A stretch of 64,000 nt of DNA from Brevundimonas naejangsanensis DSM 23858 (GCF_000421705.1 NZ_ATXN01000002.1:496001-560000), one strand, 5' to 3'; positions 22,310 through 31,616 are shown, numbered from the stretch's first letter. The notes: generated by a model from the letters alone, not told the origin. Program-made: numbers and translations.

Positions 22310-22852
22310 TCAAGCCCTGCGCAGGGGGAAGGCGTCGCGCCCGACCTCGGCTGCATCCGCTAGATCGCGCGCCATCCGGCCGCAGAGCGGATGCCTCCAC
22401 TCCGGCGCCAACTCGGCCAGCGGCCCCATAACGAACAGCCGCTGGGCCGCGCGCGGATGCGGCAGGATCAGCCCGTCGAGGTCGCCGCTCAGCCGCCCAT
22501 AGGCGATCAGATCCAGATCCAGCGTGCGCGGCGCGTTGCGCGTGGTGCGCACCCGCCCGCAGACATCCTCGATCCGCGCCAGCGTCCGCATAAGAGTGGG
22601 GGCGTCCTGGGCGGTGCTGACGATCGCCACCCCATTCAGGAACGGCGGATCGGTCGGATCGGGCCAGGCCTGCGACGACCACCAGGACGACCGCGCCAGC
22701 ACATCCACCCCCTCGGCGCGAAACCGGGCCAGCCCTGCCTCCAGCGCCTCAATGCAGGACGACCATGCGCCCTTGTCATTGCAGCCAAGGGCGACGATGA
22801 CTGCGTCGTCCAGATCGAAGGCTGTTTCGGCCGCGTCGTTCCGGGCGTTCAT
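22310..22852 (-). CDS. folK: 2-amino-4-hydroxy-6-hydroxymethyldihydropteridine diphosphokinase
   Basis: Transfers pyrophosphate from ATP to 6-hydroxymethyl-dihydropterin in folate synthesis. About 180 residues with [16 protein letters not shown] near residue 16, [15 protein letters not shown] near 75, and the metal/pterin motif [13 protein letters not shown] near 108, then [20 protein letters not shown]. The start is uncertain: ATG 22852 is chosen as closest to the family norm; 22864 and 22888 are alternatives, and 22888 would overlap the start codon of the divergent NYN gene. Confidence 0.92.
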   Translation of the reverse strand: MNARNDAAETAFDLDDAVIVALGCNDKGAWSSCIEALEAGLARFRAEGVDVLARSSWWSSQAWPDPTDPPFLNGVAIVSTAQDAPTLMRTLARIEDVCGRVRTTRNAPRTLDLDLIAYGRLSGDLDGLILPHPRAAQRLFVMGPLAELAPEWRHPLCGRMARDLADAAEVGRDAFPLRRA

Positions 22853-22886
22853 TTTCTCGACCATTCCGACGGACTCATTTTTCTGC

Positions 22887-23468
22887 ATGACCGACCACCC
22901 CGACGACCGCATCGCCCTGTTCCTCGACGGCGCCAATCTCTATTCGGCCGCGCGCGCCCTGAACTGCGATCTGGACTTCAAGAAGCTGTCTCAGCGCTTC
23001 ACCGGCGAAGGCCGGCTGATCCGCGCCTATTATTACACAGCGGTGATCGAGGGCGAGGAATTCTCGCCGATCCGGCCCCTGGTCGACTGGCTCGACTACA
23101 ACGGCTTCACCGTCGTGACCAAGCCGGTCAAACGCTATGTCGATGCTCAGGGCCACAGCCGCACCAAGGGCAATATGGACATCGAGATCGCGGTCGACAT
23201 GCTGGAACTGGCGTCACGCCTGGATCATGCCGTGCTGTTCTCCGGCGACGGCGACTTCCGCCGCCTGGTGCAGGCCATGCAGTCCAAGGGCGTGCGCGTC
23301 ACCGTCGTCTCGACGGTCAAGAGCCAGCCGCCCCAGATCTCGGACGACCTGCGCCGTCAGGCCGACGCCTTCATCGACCTGGCCGACATCGTCAATGAGG
23401 TGGGCAAGCCCAAGGCCCCGATGAATCAGGGCGTGACCCGCACCCTGGATCGGAACGACCGCGCGTGA
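22887..23468 (+). CDS. NYN-domain protein, LabA/DUF88 family
   Basis: 193-residue PIN-like NYN domain, a predicted metal-dependent ribonuclease fold. RIALFLDGANLY holds the first conserved aspartate, NMDIEIAVDMLELAS the second acidic patch, and LFSGDGDFRRLVQAM the paired aspartates of the active site. The closing helix has DDLRRQADAFIDLADI. The family includes cyanobacterial LabA; the substrate here is unknown. Start ATG 22887; its stop overlaps the next gene's GTG (GTGA), so it is translationally coupled to a uracil-DNA glycosylase. Confidence 0.88.
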   Translation: MTDHPDDRIALFLDGANLYSAARALNCDLDFKKLSQRFTGEGRLIRAYYYTAVIEGEEFSPIRPLVDWLDYNGFTVVTKPVKRYVDAQGHSRTKGNMDIEIAVDMLELASRLDHAVLFSGDGDFRRLVQAMQSKGVRVTVVSTVKSQPPQISDDLRRQADAFIDLADIVNEVGKPKAPMNQGVTRTLDRNDRA

Positions 23469-24109
23469 GCGCTCTTCTGAACCCGGAGCCGCCCCGCGAC
23501 TGCCCTCTCTGCCCGCGTCTGGTCGCCTATCGGGCCGAGAACGCGCGCCAGAACCCGGACTGGTGGAACGGCCCTGCGCCTTCGTTCGGCGACCCGGACG
23601 CGCGCCTGCTGATCGCGGGACTGGCGCCGGGGCGCACCGGCGCCAACCGCACCGGCCGCCCCTTCACCGGGGATCACGCAGGCTGGCTGCTGTACGACAC
23701 GCTGAAGAAGACCGGCTTCGCGGAAGGTCGCTACGATCCCGACGGCGACGACGATCTGCGACTGGTCGACTGCATGATCACCAACGCCGTGCGCTGCGCC
23801 CCGCCTCAGAACAAACCGACGGCGACGGAAGAGAACACGTGCCGCCCCTTCCTTGTGGATCGGCTGGCCGCCCTGCCCCGGCTGAAGGTGATCGTGACGC
23901 TGGGCGACGTGTCCCGGCGCAGCATCCTGCGGACGCTGGGCTATCCCGGCTCGGCCATTCCCGCGGGACACGGCGTCGAGGGCAAGGTCGGCGCCTATAC
24001 GCTGATCAACAGCTATCACTGCTCACGGCTGAACACGAACACGGGCCGCCTGACCGCCGAGATGTTCGAGGACATCTTCAGGCGGGCGAAGGCGGCGCTG
24101 GAGGCCTGA
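23465..24109 (+). CDS. Uracil-DNA glycosylase family 5 (UDGb)
   Basis: Excises uracil, and in this family also hypoxanthine or other deaminated bases, from DNA. The 214 residues show the N-terminal FeS cysteines in CPLCPRL, motif 1 in GLAPGRTGANRTGRPFTGD near 52, TNAVRCAPPQNKPT near 108, and the family-5 motif 2 HCSRLNTNTGRLT near 190. Loss of the catalytic Asp/Asn of families 1-4 is normal for UDGb. GTG start at 23465 inside a 4-base overlap with the NYN gene. Confidence 0.9.
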   Translation: MSALLNPEPPRDCPLCPRLVAYRAENARQNPDWWNGPAPSFGDPDARLLIAGLAPGRTGANRTGRPFTGDHAGWLLYDTLKKTGFAEGRYDPDGDDDLRLVDCMITNAVRCAPPQNKPTATEENTCRPFLVDRLAALPRLKVIVTLGDVSRRSILRTLGYPGSAIPAGHGVEGKVGAYTLINSYHCSRLNTNTGRLTAEMFEDIFRRAKAALEA

Positions 24110-24113
24110 GGCT

Positions 24114-25322
24114 TCAGCCCCCGGCGATCTCGCCGGCGACCATCACCGGGGCGGCGGGTTCGCGGAAATAGCGGTCGATGCCCTCGGCGACCGAGCGCAT
24201 CAGGCGGCGGCGGGCGCGTTCGTCGGTCAGGACGCGCTCGTCTTCCGGATTGGTGATGAAGCCCATCTCCAGCAGCACGGCGGGCACGTCAGGCGCCAGC
24301 AGCACCGCCAGACCCGCGTCGCGATGGCTGCGGCGCAGCAGGGGATGGTTGTCGCCCTCGATATGGGTCAGCAGCACCCGCGCGAACTGGGCCGAGCGGT
24401 TCTGGGTGGCGCGCTGGGTCATGTCCAGCAGGATGCGGTCGACCGAGGGATCGCGCCCCGGCAGGCGCAGATCACGCTGCCAGTCTTCGCCCTTGGTGAA
24501 CTCGCGCACGGCCCGTCCGGCGCCCTGTTCGGACAGGGTGTAGACGCTGGCGCCGCGCAGCGCCGGGTCGGAACCGGCGTCGGCGTGCAGGGAGATGAAC
24601 AGGTCCGCGCCCGCATCGCGCGCCACCTGAACCCGGCGACCGTGGGCCACATAGATGTCGCCGTCGCGCGTCAGCCGCACGCGATAACGGCCGGTGCGCT
24701 CCAGCGCGGCCTTCAGTTCCTGAGCGGCGGCCAGGGTGACGGCCTTTTCCTGAACATGCTGCCCTTGCGCGCCCGGATCGCGGCCGCCGTGGCCCGCGTC
24801 GATGACGATCAGGGGTTTCTCAGCACGGGCCTGCTCGCGGCGCGGGGCGACGACGGGCGCAGCCGCCGCGCCTGTCGCCTTCAGGTCGATGACATAGCGA
24901 TAGTGGTCCACCCCGTCGCCGGGCGGCAGCAGGAAACGACGCTCGATCTCAGCGCCGCGCGCGAGGTCCAGACGCACGCGCGATGAAGAGCCCGAAGCCG
25001 ACACCTCATAGCCGCGCACCAACCCCGAGCCTGAACCGTCCAGCCCCCGTCCCGGCTGAACGCCCGACAGCGCCAGGATGACCCGCCCGGACGACCCGTC
25101 CTCGATCACCTGACCGCGCGTACTGCGGCCCAGATCGACGACGATGCGGGTGCGCTGGGCGTCGCCGCCGAAGCGCAGTCGCATGACTTCTCCGTCCGGC
25201 CCGAAGGCCAGCCCACGCCCGGCCGCCAGTACGACCGCGCATACGACGAGAACGGCGACGGCCGTCATCGCCCATTCGCGGACGCCCCAAAGGGCCAGAT
25301 TGTCACGCCACCGACCGGCCAT
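24114..25322 (-). CDS. amiC: N-acetylmuramoyl-L-alanine amidase, AmiC-like
   Basis: Periplasmic zinc amidase that cleaves the stem peptide from peptidoglycan, normally in septal splitting. In 402 residues: one N-terminal membrane/signal segment (about 18-40), an AMIN domain (about 45-150), then Amidase_3 from about 170. Zinc ligands appear in VIDAGHGGRDPGAQG, the glutamate in QEKAVTLAAA, the histidine in FISLHADAGSD, and the catalytic glutamate in VPAVLLEMGFITN. It converges on UDGb with a 4-bp gap and is divergent from rne. Confidence 0.95.
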   Translation of the reverse strand: MAGRWRDNLALWGVREWAMTAVAVLVVCAVVLAAGRGLAFGPDGEVMRLRFGGDAQRTRIVVDLGRSTRGQVIEDGSSGRVILALSGVQPGRGLDGSGSGLVRGYEVSASGSSSRVRLDLARGAEIERRFLLPPGDGVDHYRYVIDLKATGAAAAPVVAPRREQARAEKPLIVIDAGHGGRDPGAQGQHVQEKAVTLAAAQELKAALERTGRYRVRLTRDGDIYVAHGRRVQVARDAGADLFISLHADAGSDPALRGASVYTLSEQGAGRAVREFTKGEDWQRDLRLPGRDPSVDRILLDMTQRATQNRSAQFARVLLTHIEGDNHPLLRRSHRDAGLAVLLAPDVPAVLLEMGFITNPEDERVLTDERARRRLMRSVAEGIDRYFREPAAPVMVAGEIAGG

Positions 25323-25771
25323 GAACCGAAGTTACCCTGTAGTTTGTCCCTGCATGATGCCGCCGCAGATTAAGGATTTCGTTAAGACCTCTTACCGTCG
25401 CGGTTCTTTTATTTTCCGCCGCATGTGCCTATTATGAGTTCCGCATGCGACTGATCGCGCCGCCCGCAGTTCTGCGGGACCGGGCGCGCCCTCCTCGCGG
25501 CGTTGACTTTCACCTATTCCGAGGATCGCCCGGCCTGGCCGACGATCCGGAGAACGGGTTCGGGATGCAGCCCTGATCGGCGCGTTCGGACCCAGGACCG
25601 ACAACCTTATGGGCCACTACGCCTGCGATCCTCTTCGGCAAGACCTTGCCGCACTCGCTTTCTGCGAGGGGATGACGCGCGCCCCGGCCCCCATTTCCAT
25701 TCGGCGAGCCGCCCCCATTCCCGCGATTGAACTCGCGGCGCACGGCCTGGCGCGCCTGAGAGAGACCCTTC
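25323..25771 (+). other. 449-bp amiC-rne intergenic region: long structured rne leader
   Basis: No credible coding sequence. Four hairpins lie on the rne strand: CCCGCA/TGCGGG (25463-25478), GGATCG/CGATCC (25523-25548) enclosing CGGCC/GGCCG, CGGCAA/TTGCCG (25636-25651) and CTCGC/GCGAG (25654-25668). An AT-rich patch with TATTAT at 25430-25435 could be the -10, giving a leader of about 330 nt. Long, structured rne leaders are known from E. coli, where they mediate RNase E autoregulation; similar control here is inferred. Confidence 0.5.
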
Positions 25772-28480
25772 ATGTCAAAAACCATGTTGATCGACGCGGC
25801 GCACGCGGAAGAAACGCGCGTCGCGATCGTGGACGGCCGCCAGGTTGAGGAATTCGATTTCGAATCCCGCGCGCGCCGTCAGCTTCGCGGGAACATCTAT
25901 CTCGCCAAGGTCACCCGCGTAGAGCCCAGCCTGCAGGCCGCCTTCGTCGAATACGGCGGCAACCGCCACGGCTTCCTGGCCTTCAACGAAATCCACCCGG
26001 ACTATTATCAGATCCCGGTCGCCGACCGCGAAGCCATCATGGCCGAAGCGCAGTCGGACGATGACGACGATCACGACGATCTGGGCCGCGAGAGCGACGA
26101 CGGCGAATCGGACGGCGGCCTGGCCGACGAGGAGCGCCTGAAGCGTCGCCTGATGCGCCGCTACAAGATTCAGGACGTCATCAAGCGCCGTCAGATTTTG
26201 CTGGTGCAGGTCGTCAAGGACGAGCGCGGCGCCAAGGGCGCGGCCCTGACCACCTGGCTGTCGCTGGCTGGCCGCTACTGCGTGCTGATGCCCAACACCG
26301 GCAAGGGCGGCGGCATTTCGCGCAAGATCACCAACACCTCGGATCGTCGTCGCCTGAAGGCCGCCGCCGCCGCGCTGAAGGTGCCGCAGGGCATGGGCCT
26401 GATCATCCGCACGGCGGGCGCCAAGCGCACCCGCGCCGAGATCAAGCGCGACTATGAATATCTGCTGCGCCTATGGTCGACGATCCGCGAGACGACGCTG
26501 GGCTCCAACGCCCCGGCGATGATCTACGAGGAAGAAAACCTGGTCCGCCGCGCCGTGCGCGACATGTATGACAAGGACTTCGACGGCATTCAGGTCGAGG
26601 GCGTCGAGGGCTTCAAGCAGGCCCGCGACTTCATGCGCGTGCTGATGCCGTCCCAGGCCAAGAAGATCCACCTCTATCAGGGCTCGCGCCCGCTGTTCGC
26701 CTCGAACGGCATCGAAGAGGTGCTGACCCAGATTCACCAGCCGGTCGTGCCGCTGAAGTCGGGCGGCTATCTGGTCATCAACCAGACAGAGGCTCTGGTG
26801 GCCATCGACGTGAACTCGGGTCGCGCCACCAAGGAGCGCAACGTCGAGGCCACGGCGACCAAGACCAATATGGAAGCCGCCGTCGAGGCCGCCCGCCAGC
26901 TGCGCCTGCGCGACCTGGCCGGTCTGATCGTCATCGACTTCATCGACATGGACGAGGGCAAGAACAACCGCGCGGTTGAGAAGGCCCTCAAGGACGCCCT
27001 GGCCAAGGACCGCGCTCGCATCCAGATGGGCCGCATCTCCAGCTTCGGCCTGATGGAGATCAGCCGCCAGCGTCGCCGCCTGGGCGTGATCGAGGGCGCG
27101 ACCGAGGTCTGCGAATGCTGCCAAGGCGCCGGGCGCGTCCGCTCGGCCGAATCGGCGGCCCTGACCACCCTGCGCGCCGTCGACATCGAGGCCGGAAAGA
27201 ACGGCGCGGGTTCGGTGAACCTGCGCGTCTCGACCGCCGTGGCGCTGTATATTCTGAACCACAAGCGGGCCTATCTGCAGTCCCTGCTGGAGTTGCGCGG
27301 CCTGAACGTCGTCATCCAGATCGACGACAGCCTGGCCCAGGGCGAGCACTCGATCGAGCGCACCGAGACCAATGAGGACTTCGTCGCTCCGGAAAGCCAC
27401 ATCGACCTGGCCGAGCTGGACGACGGCTTCGATGACAGCGCCTTCTCCGACGAGGATGAGGATCACGACGAAGACGAGGACTTCGGCGAAGATCAGGACG
27501 AGGCTGAACAGGACTCCGAAGACGAGGACGACGACGAAAGCCGCGCACGTCAGGAACAGGACGATGACGGCCGTGGAGGCCGTCGCCGCCGTCGCCGTCG
27601 CGGCGGACGCCGTGAGGACGAAGCCGAAGCCGAAGCCGTCGCCGCAGAGGACGATGACGACGGGCGAGGCGGTCGCCGTCGCCGGGGCCGTCGCGGCGGT
27701 CGCCGGGTCCGCGAGGAAGGTGAACGCGACGTCTTCACCTGGGTGCGCGGCCGCACGCCCTCGCTGCAGGACCCCTATGTCTGGTTCGACCCGATCAACC
27801 CGACGCCCGTCCGCGCTGAACGCGCTGCAGAGGGGGATGCTGAGCGCAACGACGCACCGCGCGATGTTCACGCCGAACAGGCGAACGAGGGCGAAGGCCG
27901 CAACGGCCGCTCGCGCCGTCGTCGCGGTCGTGGTCGCAGCCGAGGCGAGGTAACGCACGACGCCAAGGTCGAGGATCGCGCGGTCAACGAAGGCCTGCCG
28001 CCTGTCGGCTCGCCCGACACGCCCATCGCCGTGGTGATCGAAGACGAAACGCCTGCCGTTTCGGCCGACGCCTCGCCCGAAACCGTGACCGAGGCCGCCT
28101 CGACGCTGGAACCGGTTGAAGCGCCCAAGCGTCGCCGCGTGCGCCGCAAGGTCACCTCGGCCATCGCCGAGGAACTGAATGAGGTCGCCGCCGAACAACA
28201 GGCCGAAGCGCCTGCGGCTGAAGCCGAAACCGTCGCTCAAGAAGCCGAGGTCGAAGCCGAACAACCGGCGCCGGTTCCGGCTGAACTGGACGTCACGCCC
28301 GCCGTGGCCGCCCGCATCGAGCAGGCGATCGAAGAGGTCCTGGTCGAAGAAGCCGTCGTCCTGGCTGAACCGATCCCGGCGCCGACGCCTGAAGTCGATA
28401 TCGCCGCGATCATCGCCGACGATCCGAATCAGATCGGCGCACCGCCCGCCAAGCCGAAACGCGGCTGGTGGCGCCGTTGA
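25772..28480 (+). CDS. rne: Ribonuclease E
   Basis: Endoribonuclease and degradosome scaffold. In 902 residues: RNase E N-terminal domain with an S1 domain (about 38-150) interrupted by an acidic insert at about 95-120; catalytic Asp346 (AIDVNSG) and Asp389 (IDFIDM); zinc-link CxxC at 447-450. Beyond about residue 550 is an intrinsically disordered scaffold with an acidic block, Arg/Gly-rich patches (RRRRRRGG type) and Ala/Glu-rich tracts. The last residues are GWWRR, which in Caulobacter RNase E forms the PNPase-binding site. Start ATG 25772 with GAGAG upstream. Only the disordered part differs from catalytic-core families. Confidence 0.97.
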   Translation: MSKTMLIDAAHAEETRVAIVDGRQVEEFDFESRARRQLRGNIYLAKVTRVEPSLQAAFVEYGGNRHGFLAFNEIHPDYYQIPVADREAIMAEAQSDDDDDHDDLGRESDDGESDGGLADEERLKRRLMRRYKIQDVIKRRQILLVQVVKDERGAKGAALTTWLSLAGRYCVLMPNTGKGGGISRKITNTSDRRRLKAAAAALKVPQGMGLIIRTAGAKRTRAEIKRDYEYLLRLWSTIRETTLGSNAPAMIYEEENLVRRAVRDMYDKDFDGIQVEGVEGFKQARDFMRVLMPSQAKKIHLYQGSRPLFASNGIEEVLTQIHQPVVPLKSGGYLVINQTEALVAIDVNSGRATKERNVEATATKTNMEAAVEAARQLRLRDLAGLIVIDFIDMDEGKNNRAVEKALKDALAKDRARIQMGRISSFGLMEISRQRRRLGVIEGATEVCECCQGAGRVRSAESAALTTLRAVDIEAGKNGAGSVNLRVSTAVALYILNHKRAYLQSLLELRGLNVVIQIDDSLAQGEHSIERTETNEDFVAPESHIDLAELDDGFDDSAFSDEDEDHDEDEDFGEDQDEAEQDSEDEDDDESRARQEQDDDGRGGRRRRRRRGGRREDEAEAEAVAAEDDDDGRGGRRRRGRRGGRRVREEGERDVFTWVRGRTPSLQDPYVWFDPINPTPVRAERAAEGDAERNDAPRDVHAEQANEGEGRNGRSRRRRGRGRSRGEVTHDAKVEDRAVNEGLPPVGSPDTPIAVVIEDETPAVSADASPETVTEAASTLEPVEAPKRRRVRRKVTSAIAEELNEVAAEQQAEAPAAEAETVAQEAEVEAEQPAPVPAELDVTPAVAARIEQAIEEVLVEEAVVLAEPIPAPTPEVDIAAIIADDPNQIGAPPAKPKRGWWRR

Positions 28481-28534
28481 TCGGACACGATTAGGCTGGA
28501 AGCTGCGGGGGAGACCATCGCTCTGGAGTTCTTC

Positions 28535-29959
28535 ATGACCAGGACGCCCCCCGCCGCAACCCGCATCCGGCGCTATCTGGCCGCCGGGGCCTGCGCCCTT
28601 GCAGTGCTGACGTCGGCCGCATCAGCGCAGGCCCAGAGCCTGATCCGGGACACCGAGATCGAAGGCATCATCCATGACTGGTCCGAGCCGGTGCTGGACG
28701 CCATGGGTCTTGACCCGAACGAGGTCGAGATTCTGCTGGTCAACGACAACGACCTGAACGCCTTCGCCACGCGCGGGCGGATCATGGGGTTGAACACCGG
28801 CCTGATTCTGCGGACCAAGAGCCCCAATCAGCTTCTGGGCGTGATCGCCCACGAAGCCGGACACATCAAGAATCGCCACACCCTGCGCGACGGCGCCCAG
28901 AACGCCGGGATGCAGCCGATGATCATGACTATGGCGCTGGGCGCCCTGGCCGCGATTGCTGGCGCGCCAGATGCAGGCGCCGCCCTTTTGGCCTCCAGTC
29001 AGTATTTCGGCACGCTGGGCGCCCTGCGCTACATGCAGAGTCAGGAAGGCGAGGCTGACATCACCGGCGCTCGCGCCCTTGAACGCGCAGGTGAATCCGG
29101 GCGCGGCATGGTCGAGTTCTTCGAGAATTTCCGCTCGCAGGAAATCTTCTCGGACCAGCGCCGTTTCCCCTATTTCCGCAGTCACCCCCTGTCGTCTCAA
29201 CGGATTGAAGCCCTGCGCCCAGCGGTAGAGGCAGCCTCCAGTTACGACAAACGCGACAGCCCGCAGCGCATGGCCGAGCACGCCCTGGTCCTGGCCAAGA
29301 TCCGCGCCTTCATGGATGCGCCCAACGCCACCTTGCGCGACTACCCGTCCAGCGACGCCTCCCTGCCCGCCCGCTACGCCCGCGCCATCGCCTGGTTTCG
29401 CGACGGCCAGACTCAGAAAGCGCTGGACGCGGTCGACGTGCTGCTGACCGAACAGCCAGAAAACCCCTACTTCTGGGAGCTGAAGGGTCAGATTCTATTC
29501 GAGGAAGGCCGTCCGGCCGAGGCGATCGGCGCCCATGAACGCTCCGTCGAGTTGAAGCCGGACGCGCCGCTGCTGCGCATCAACCTGGCCCACGCTCTGA
29601 TCGAAACCAATGACACGGCCCGGCTGACCGAGGCTGAAGACCAGCTGAAGCGCGCTCTGGCGCTCGAAGGCGACAACAACCTGGCCTGGCGCCTTCTGTC
29701 CCAAGCCTATTCCAGCCAGGGTAAGGAGGGTGAGGCGCGCCTGGCCTCGGCTGAATACTGGTTCGCCCTGCGCCGCTCCGAACAGGCAGCCCAGTTCGCC
29801 ATGCGCGCGCGCGACATGCTGGACCGCAACTCCATCGAATGGCGCCGCGCAACCGATATTGTCCTCGCCTCTGGCGCCACCGAAAAAGACATCACCGACG
29901 CCGAGCGCCGCAATGAACAGCGCAGCCGCTCCGGGGTGATCCCGCCCGGCGGGGAATGA
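28535..29959 (+). CDS. Exported M48 metalloprotease with TPR domain (BepA-like)
   Basis: Periplasmic zinc protease/chaperone of the type that maintains outer-membrane protein (including LptD) assembly in other bacteria. In 474 residues: signal peptide cleaved after about SAQAQ (residue 34), zinc motif HEAGH at 106-110, ligand glutamate in SQEGEADITGARAL near 175, and C-terminal tetratricopeptide repeats from about 270 (ARAIAWFRDGQTQKALDAVD and following). Start ATG 28535 with GGAG six bases ahead. It follows rne by 54 bp. Confidence 0.93.
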   Translation: MTRTPPAATRIRRYLAAGACALAVLTSAASAQAQSLIRDTEIEGIIHDWSEPVLDAMGLDPNEVEILLVNDNDLNAFATRGRIMGLNTGLILRTKSPNQLLGVIAHEAGHIKNRHTLRDGAQNAGMQPMIMTMALGALAAIAGAPDAGAALLASSQYFGTLGALRYMQSQEGEADITGARALERAGESGRGMVEFFENFRSQEIFSDQRRFPYFRSHPLSSQRIEALRPAVEAASSYDKRDSPQRMAEHALVLAKIRAFMDAPNATLRDYPSSDASLPARYARAIAWFRDGQTQKALDAVDVLLTEQPENPYFWELKGQILFEEGRPAEAIGAHERSVELKPDAPLLRINLAHALIETNDTARLTEAEDQLKRALALEGDNNLAWRLLSQAYSSQGKEGEARLASAEYWFALRRSEQAAQFAMRARDMLDRNSIEWRRATDIVLASGATEKDITDAERRNEQRSRSGVIPPGGE

Positions 29960-30004
29960 GTCATTCCCGCCCCCTGCTGCACTTCTTGATAAGACGAGAT
30001 CCTG

Positions 30005-30802
30005 ATGACTGAAGACGCGCGCCCCGAACCGACCCCGACCGTCACGCCGAAGAAGGCGCGCCTGGGGCTGTCGGGCACGACGCTGGGCTGGGCCGCCGCC
30101 GGGATGTCGGCCGTCGCACTGGCCCTGTCGGCGGCGCCCTATTTGACCGGCGGTTTCGGCGAGCGGGTGCGGGCCTATCTGATCCAGAACCCGCAGGTGC
30201 TGGACGAAGTGCTGGCCGCACGTGAAACGGCGGAATCCCAATCGCGCGTTCAGAGCATCAACGCCGCGGCCGCCGCCAATCCGCCCCTGCTGGCCGCCGA
30301 TCCGCGCGACCCGGCCTTCGGGCCTGAGAACGCCAAGGTGACGGTAATCGAGTTCTTCGACTTCCGCTGCCCCGGCTGCAAGGCGGTGGCCCCCGAATAC
30401 CGCGCCCTGATGGCCGCCCACCCCGAGGTGCGCTTCGTTTTCAAGGACTGGCCGATCCTGGACCGGGGCGAGGACGTGACGTCCCAATACGCCGCGCGCG
30501 CCGCACTGGCCGCGCATCAGCAGGGCAAATACCTCGCCGTCTATGACGCCCTGATGGCCGAGCGCGCGCTGGACCGCGCCGCCATCGACCGCATCCTGAC
30601 CGACAACGGCGTCGACATGACCAAGGCCAACGCCGCCATCTCGGCCCCCGAGATGACGCGCCACGTCACCGACATCCACACGGCGGCGGCGGCGCTGGGC
30701 CTGCAGGGCACGCCGACCTTCTTCATCAACGGCGTCGCCAGCCCCGGCATCGACCCGCGCGAAGTCGGCGCCCTGATCGAAGCGGCCAAGAAAAAGGGCT
30801 GA
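30005..30802 (+). CDS. DsbA-family thiol-disulfide oxidoreductase
   Basis: 265-residue membrane-anchored thioredoxin-fold protein acting in the periplasm. A short cytoplasmic tail is followed by one membrane helix (about 27-50), a helical stretch beginning VRAYLIQNPQVLDEVL that resembles the N-terminal region of Com1/DsbA relatives, then the active site FFDFRCPGCKAVAPEY (CPGC near residue 121) and the cis-proline loop GTPTFFINGV near 240. The last codons form part of the thiG terminator hairpin. Whether it acts as oxidase or isomerase cannot be told from sequence. Confidence 0.9.
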   Translation: MTEDARPEPTPTVTPKKARLGLSGTTLGWAAAGMSAVALALSAAPYLTGGFGERVRAYLIQNPQVLDEVLAARETAESQSRVQSINAAAAANPPLLAADPRDPAFGPENAKVTVIEFFDFRCPGCKAVAPEYRALMAAHPEVRFVFKDWPILDRGEDVTSQYAARAALAAHQQGKYLAVYDALMAERALDRAAIDRILTDNGVDMTKANAAISAPEMTRHVTDIHTAAAALGLQGTPTFFINGVASPGIDPREVGALIEAAKKKG

Positions 30803-30817
30803 CCTTTCGGTCAGCCC
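30791..30817 (-). terminator. thiG terminator, embedded in the 3' end of the DsbA-like gene
   Basis: GGGCTGACC (30796-30804) pairs with GGTCAGCCC (30809-30817), nine perfect pairs with loop TTTC. Read on the minus strand the stem is followed directly by TTTTT, a canonical intrinsic terminator for thiG. The left arm contains the stop codon of the convergent DsbA-like gene. Confidence 0.8.
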
Positions 30818-30827
30818 CGCTTCATCT

Positions 30828-31616
30828 TCAGATCAGCCCCGCCAGCGGCGATGATGGATCGGCGTAGAACCGCTTCTTCATACGCCCGGCCAGATAGGAT
30901 TCGCGCCCGGCGATGACCGCGTGCTTCATGGCGCTGGCCATCAGCAGCGGATCGCGCGCCTCGGCGATGGCCGTGTTCATCAGCACCCCGTCGCAGCCCA
31001 GTTCCATGGCGATGGTCGCATCCGACGCCGTGCCGACGCCCGCATCGACCAGCACCGGCACCTTCGATTGCTCGACGATCAGGCGAATGTTGATCGGGTT
31101 CTGCACCCCCAGCCCCGAGCCGATCGGCGCGCCCAGCGGCATGATGGCCACGGCGCCCGCGTCCTCCAGCTTGCGCGCATAGACGGGATCGTCGGTGCAA
31201 TAGACCATGACCTCAAAGCCCTCGGCGGTCAGCAACTTCAGCGACCGCAGCGTCTCCTCCATGTCGGGGAACAGGGTCTTGGGATCCGCCAGAACCTCCA
31301 GCTTGACCAGGGTCCAGCCGCCCGCCTCGCGCGCCAGACGCAGGGTCCGCACGGCGTCCTCGCCGGTGAAGCAGCCCGCCGTGTTCGGCAGATAGGTGTA
31401 TTTCTTCGGGTCGATGAAGTCTGTCAGCACCGGCTGGTTCGGATCGGTCAGGTTCACCCGGCGCACGGCCACGGTGACCATCTCGGCGCCAGACGCCTCG
31501 GCCGCCGCCGCGTTCTGGGCGTAGTCGCGATACTTGCCGGTGCCCACGATCAGGCGCGAATTGAAGGTGCGGCCGGCGACGGTCCAGCTGTCGGTGCGGG
31601 GAGCGGTGTCAGTCAT
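30828..31616 (-). CDS. thiG: Thiazole synthase
   Basis: Forms the thiazole phosphate of thiamine from DXP, ThiS-thiocarboxylate and dehydroglycine. From ATG 31616 it has 262 residues; longer readings are rejected because the conserved sequence starts at [19 protein letters not shown]. The Schiff-base lysine is in [15 protein letters not shown] near residue 97; [15 protein letters not shown] and [13 protein letters not shown] complete the TIM-barrel phosphate site. thiS is 107 bp upstream on the same strand. Confidence 0.96.
   Translation of the reverse strand: MTDTAPRTDSWTVAGRTFNSRLIVGTGKYRDYAQNAAAAEASGAEMVTVAVRRVNLTDPNQPVLTDFIDPKKYTYLPNTAGCFTGEDAVRTLRLAREAGGWTLVKLEVLADPKTLFPDMEETLRSLKLLTAEGFEVMVYCTDDPVYARKLEDAGAVAIMPLGAPIGSGLGVQNPINIRLIVEQSKVPVLVDAGVGTASDATIAMELGCDGVLMNTAIAEARDPLLMASAMKHAVIAGRESYLAGRMKKRFYADPSSPLAGLI

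Noticed and set aside
25370..25385. TTAA-n8-TTAA upstream of amiC, resembling a CtrA box
   Set aside because: The CtrA consensus spacing is 7, not 8, and no TTAAC context is present; not strong enough to call.
26471..28264. 597-codon minus-strand frame over rne
   Set aside because: Antisense to the RNase E scaffold; composition reflects the repetitive charged codons of rne.
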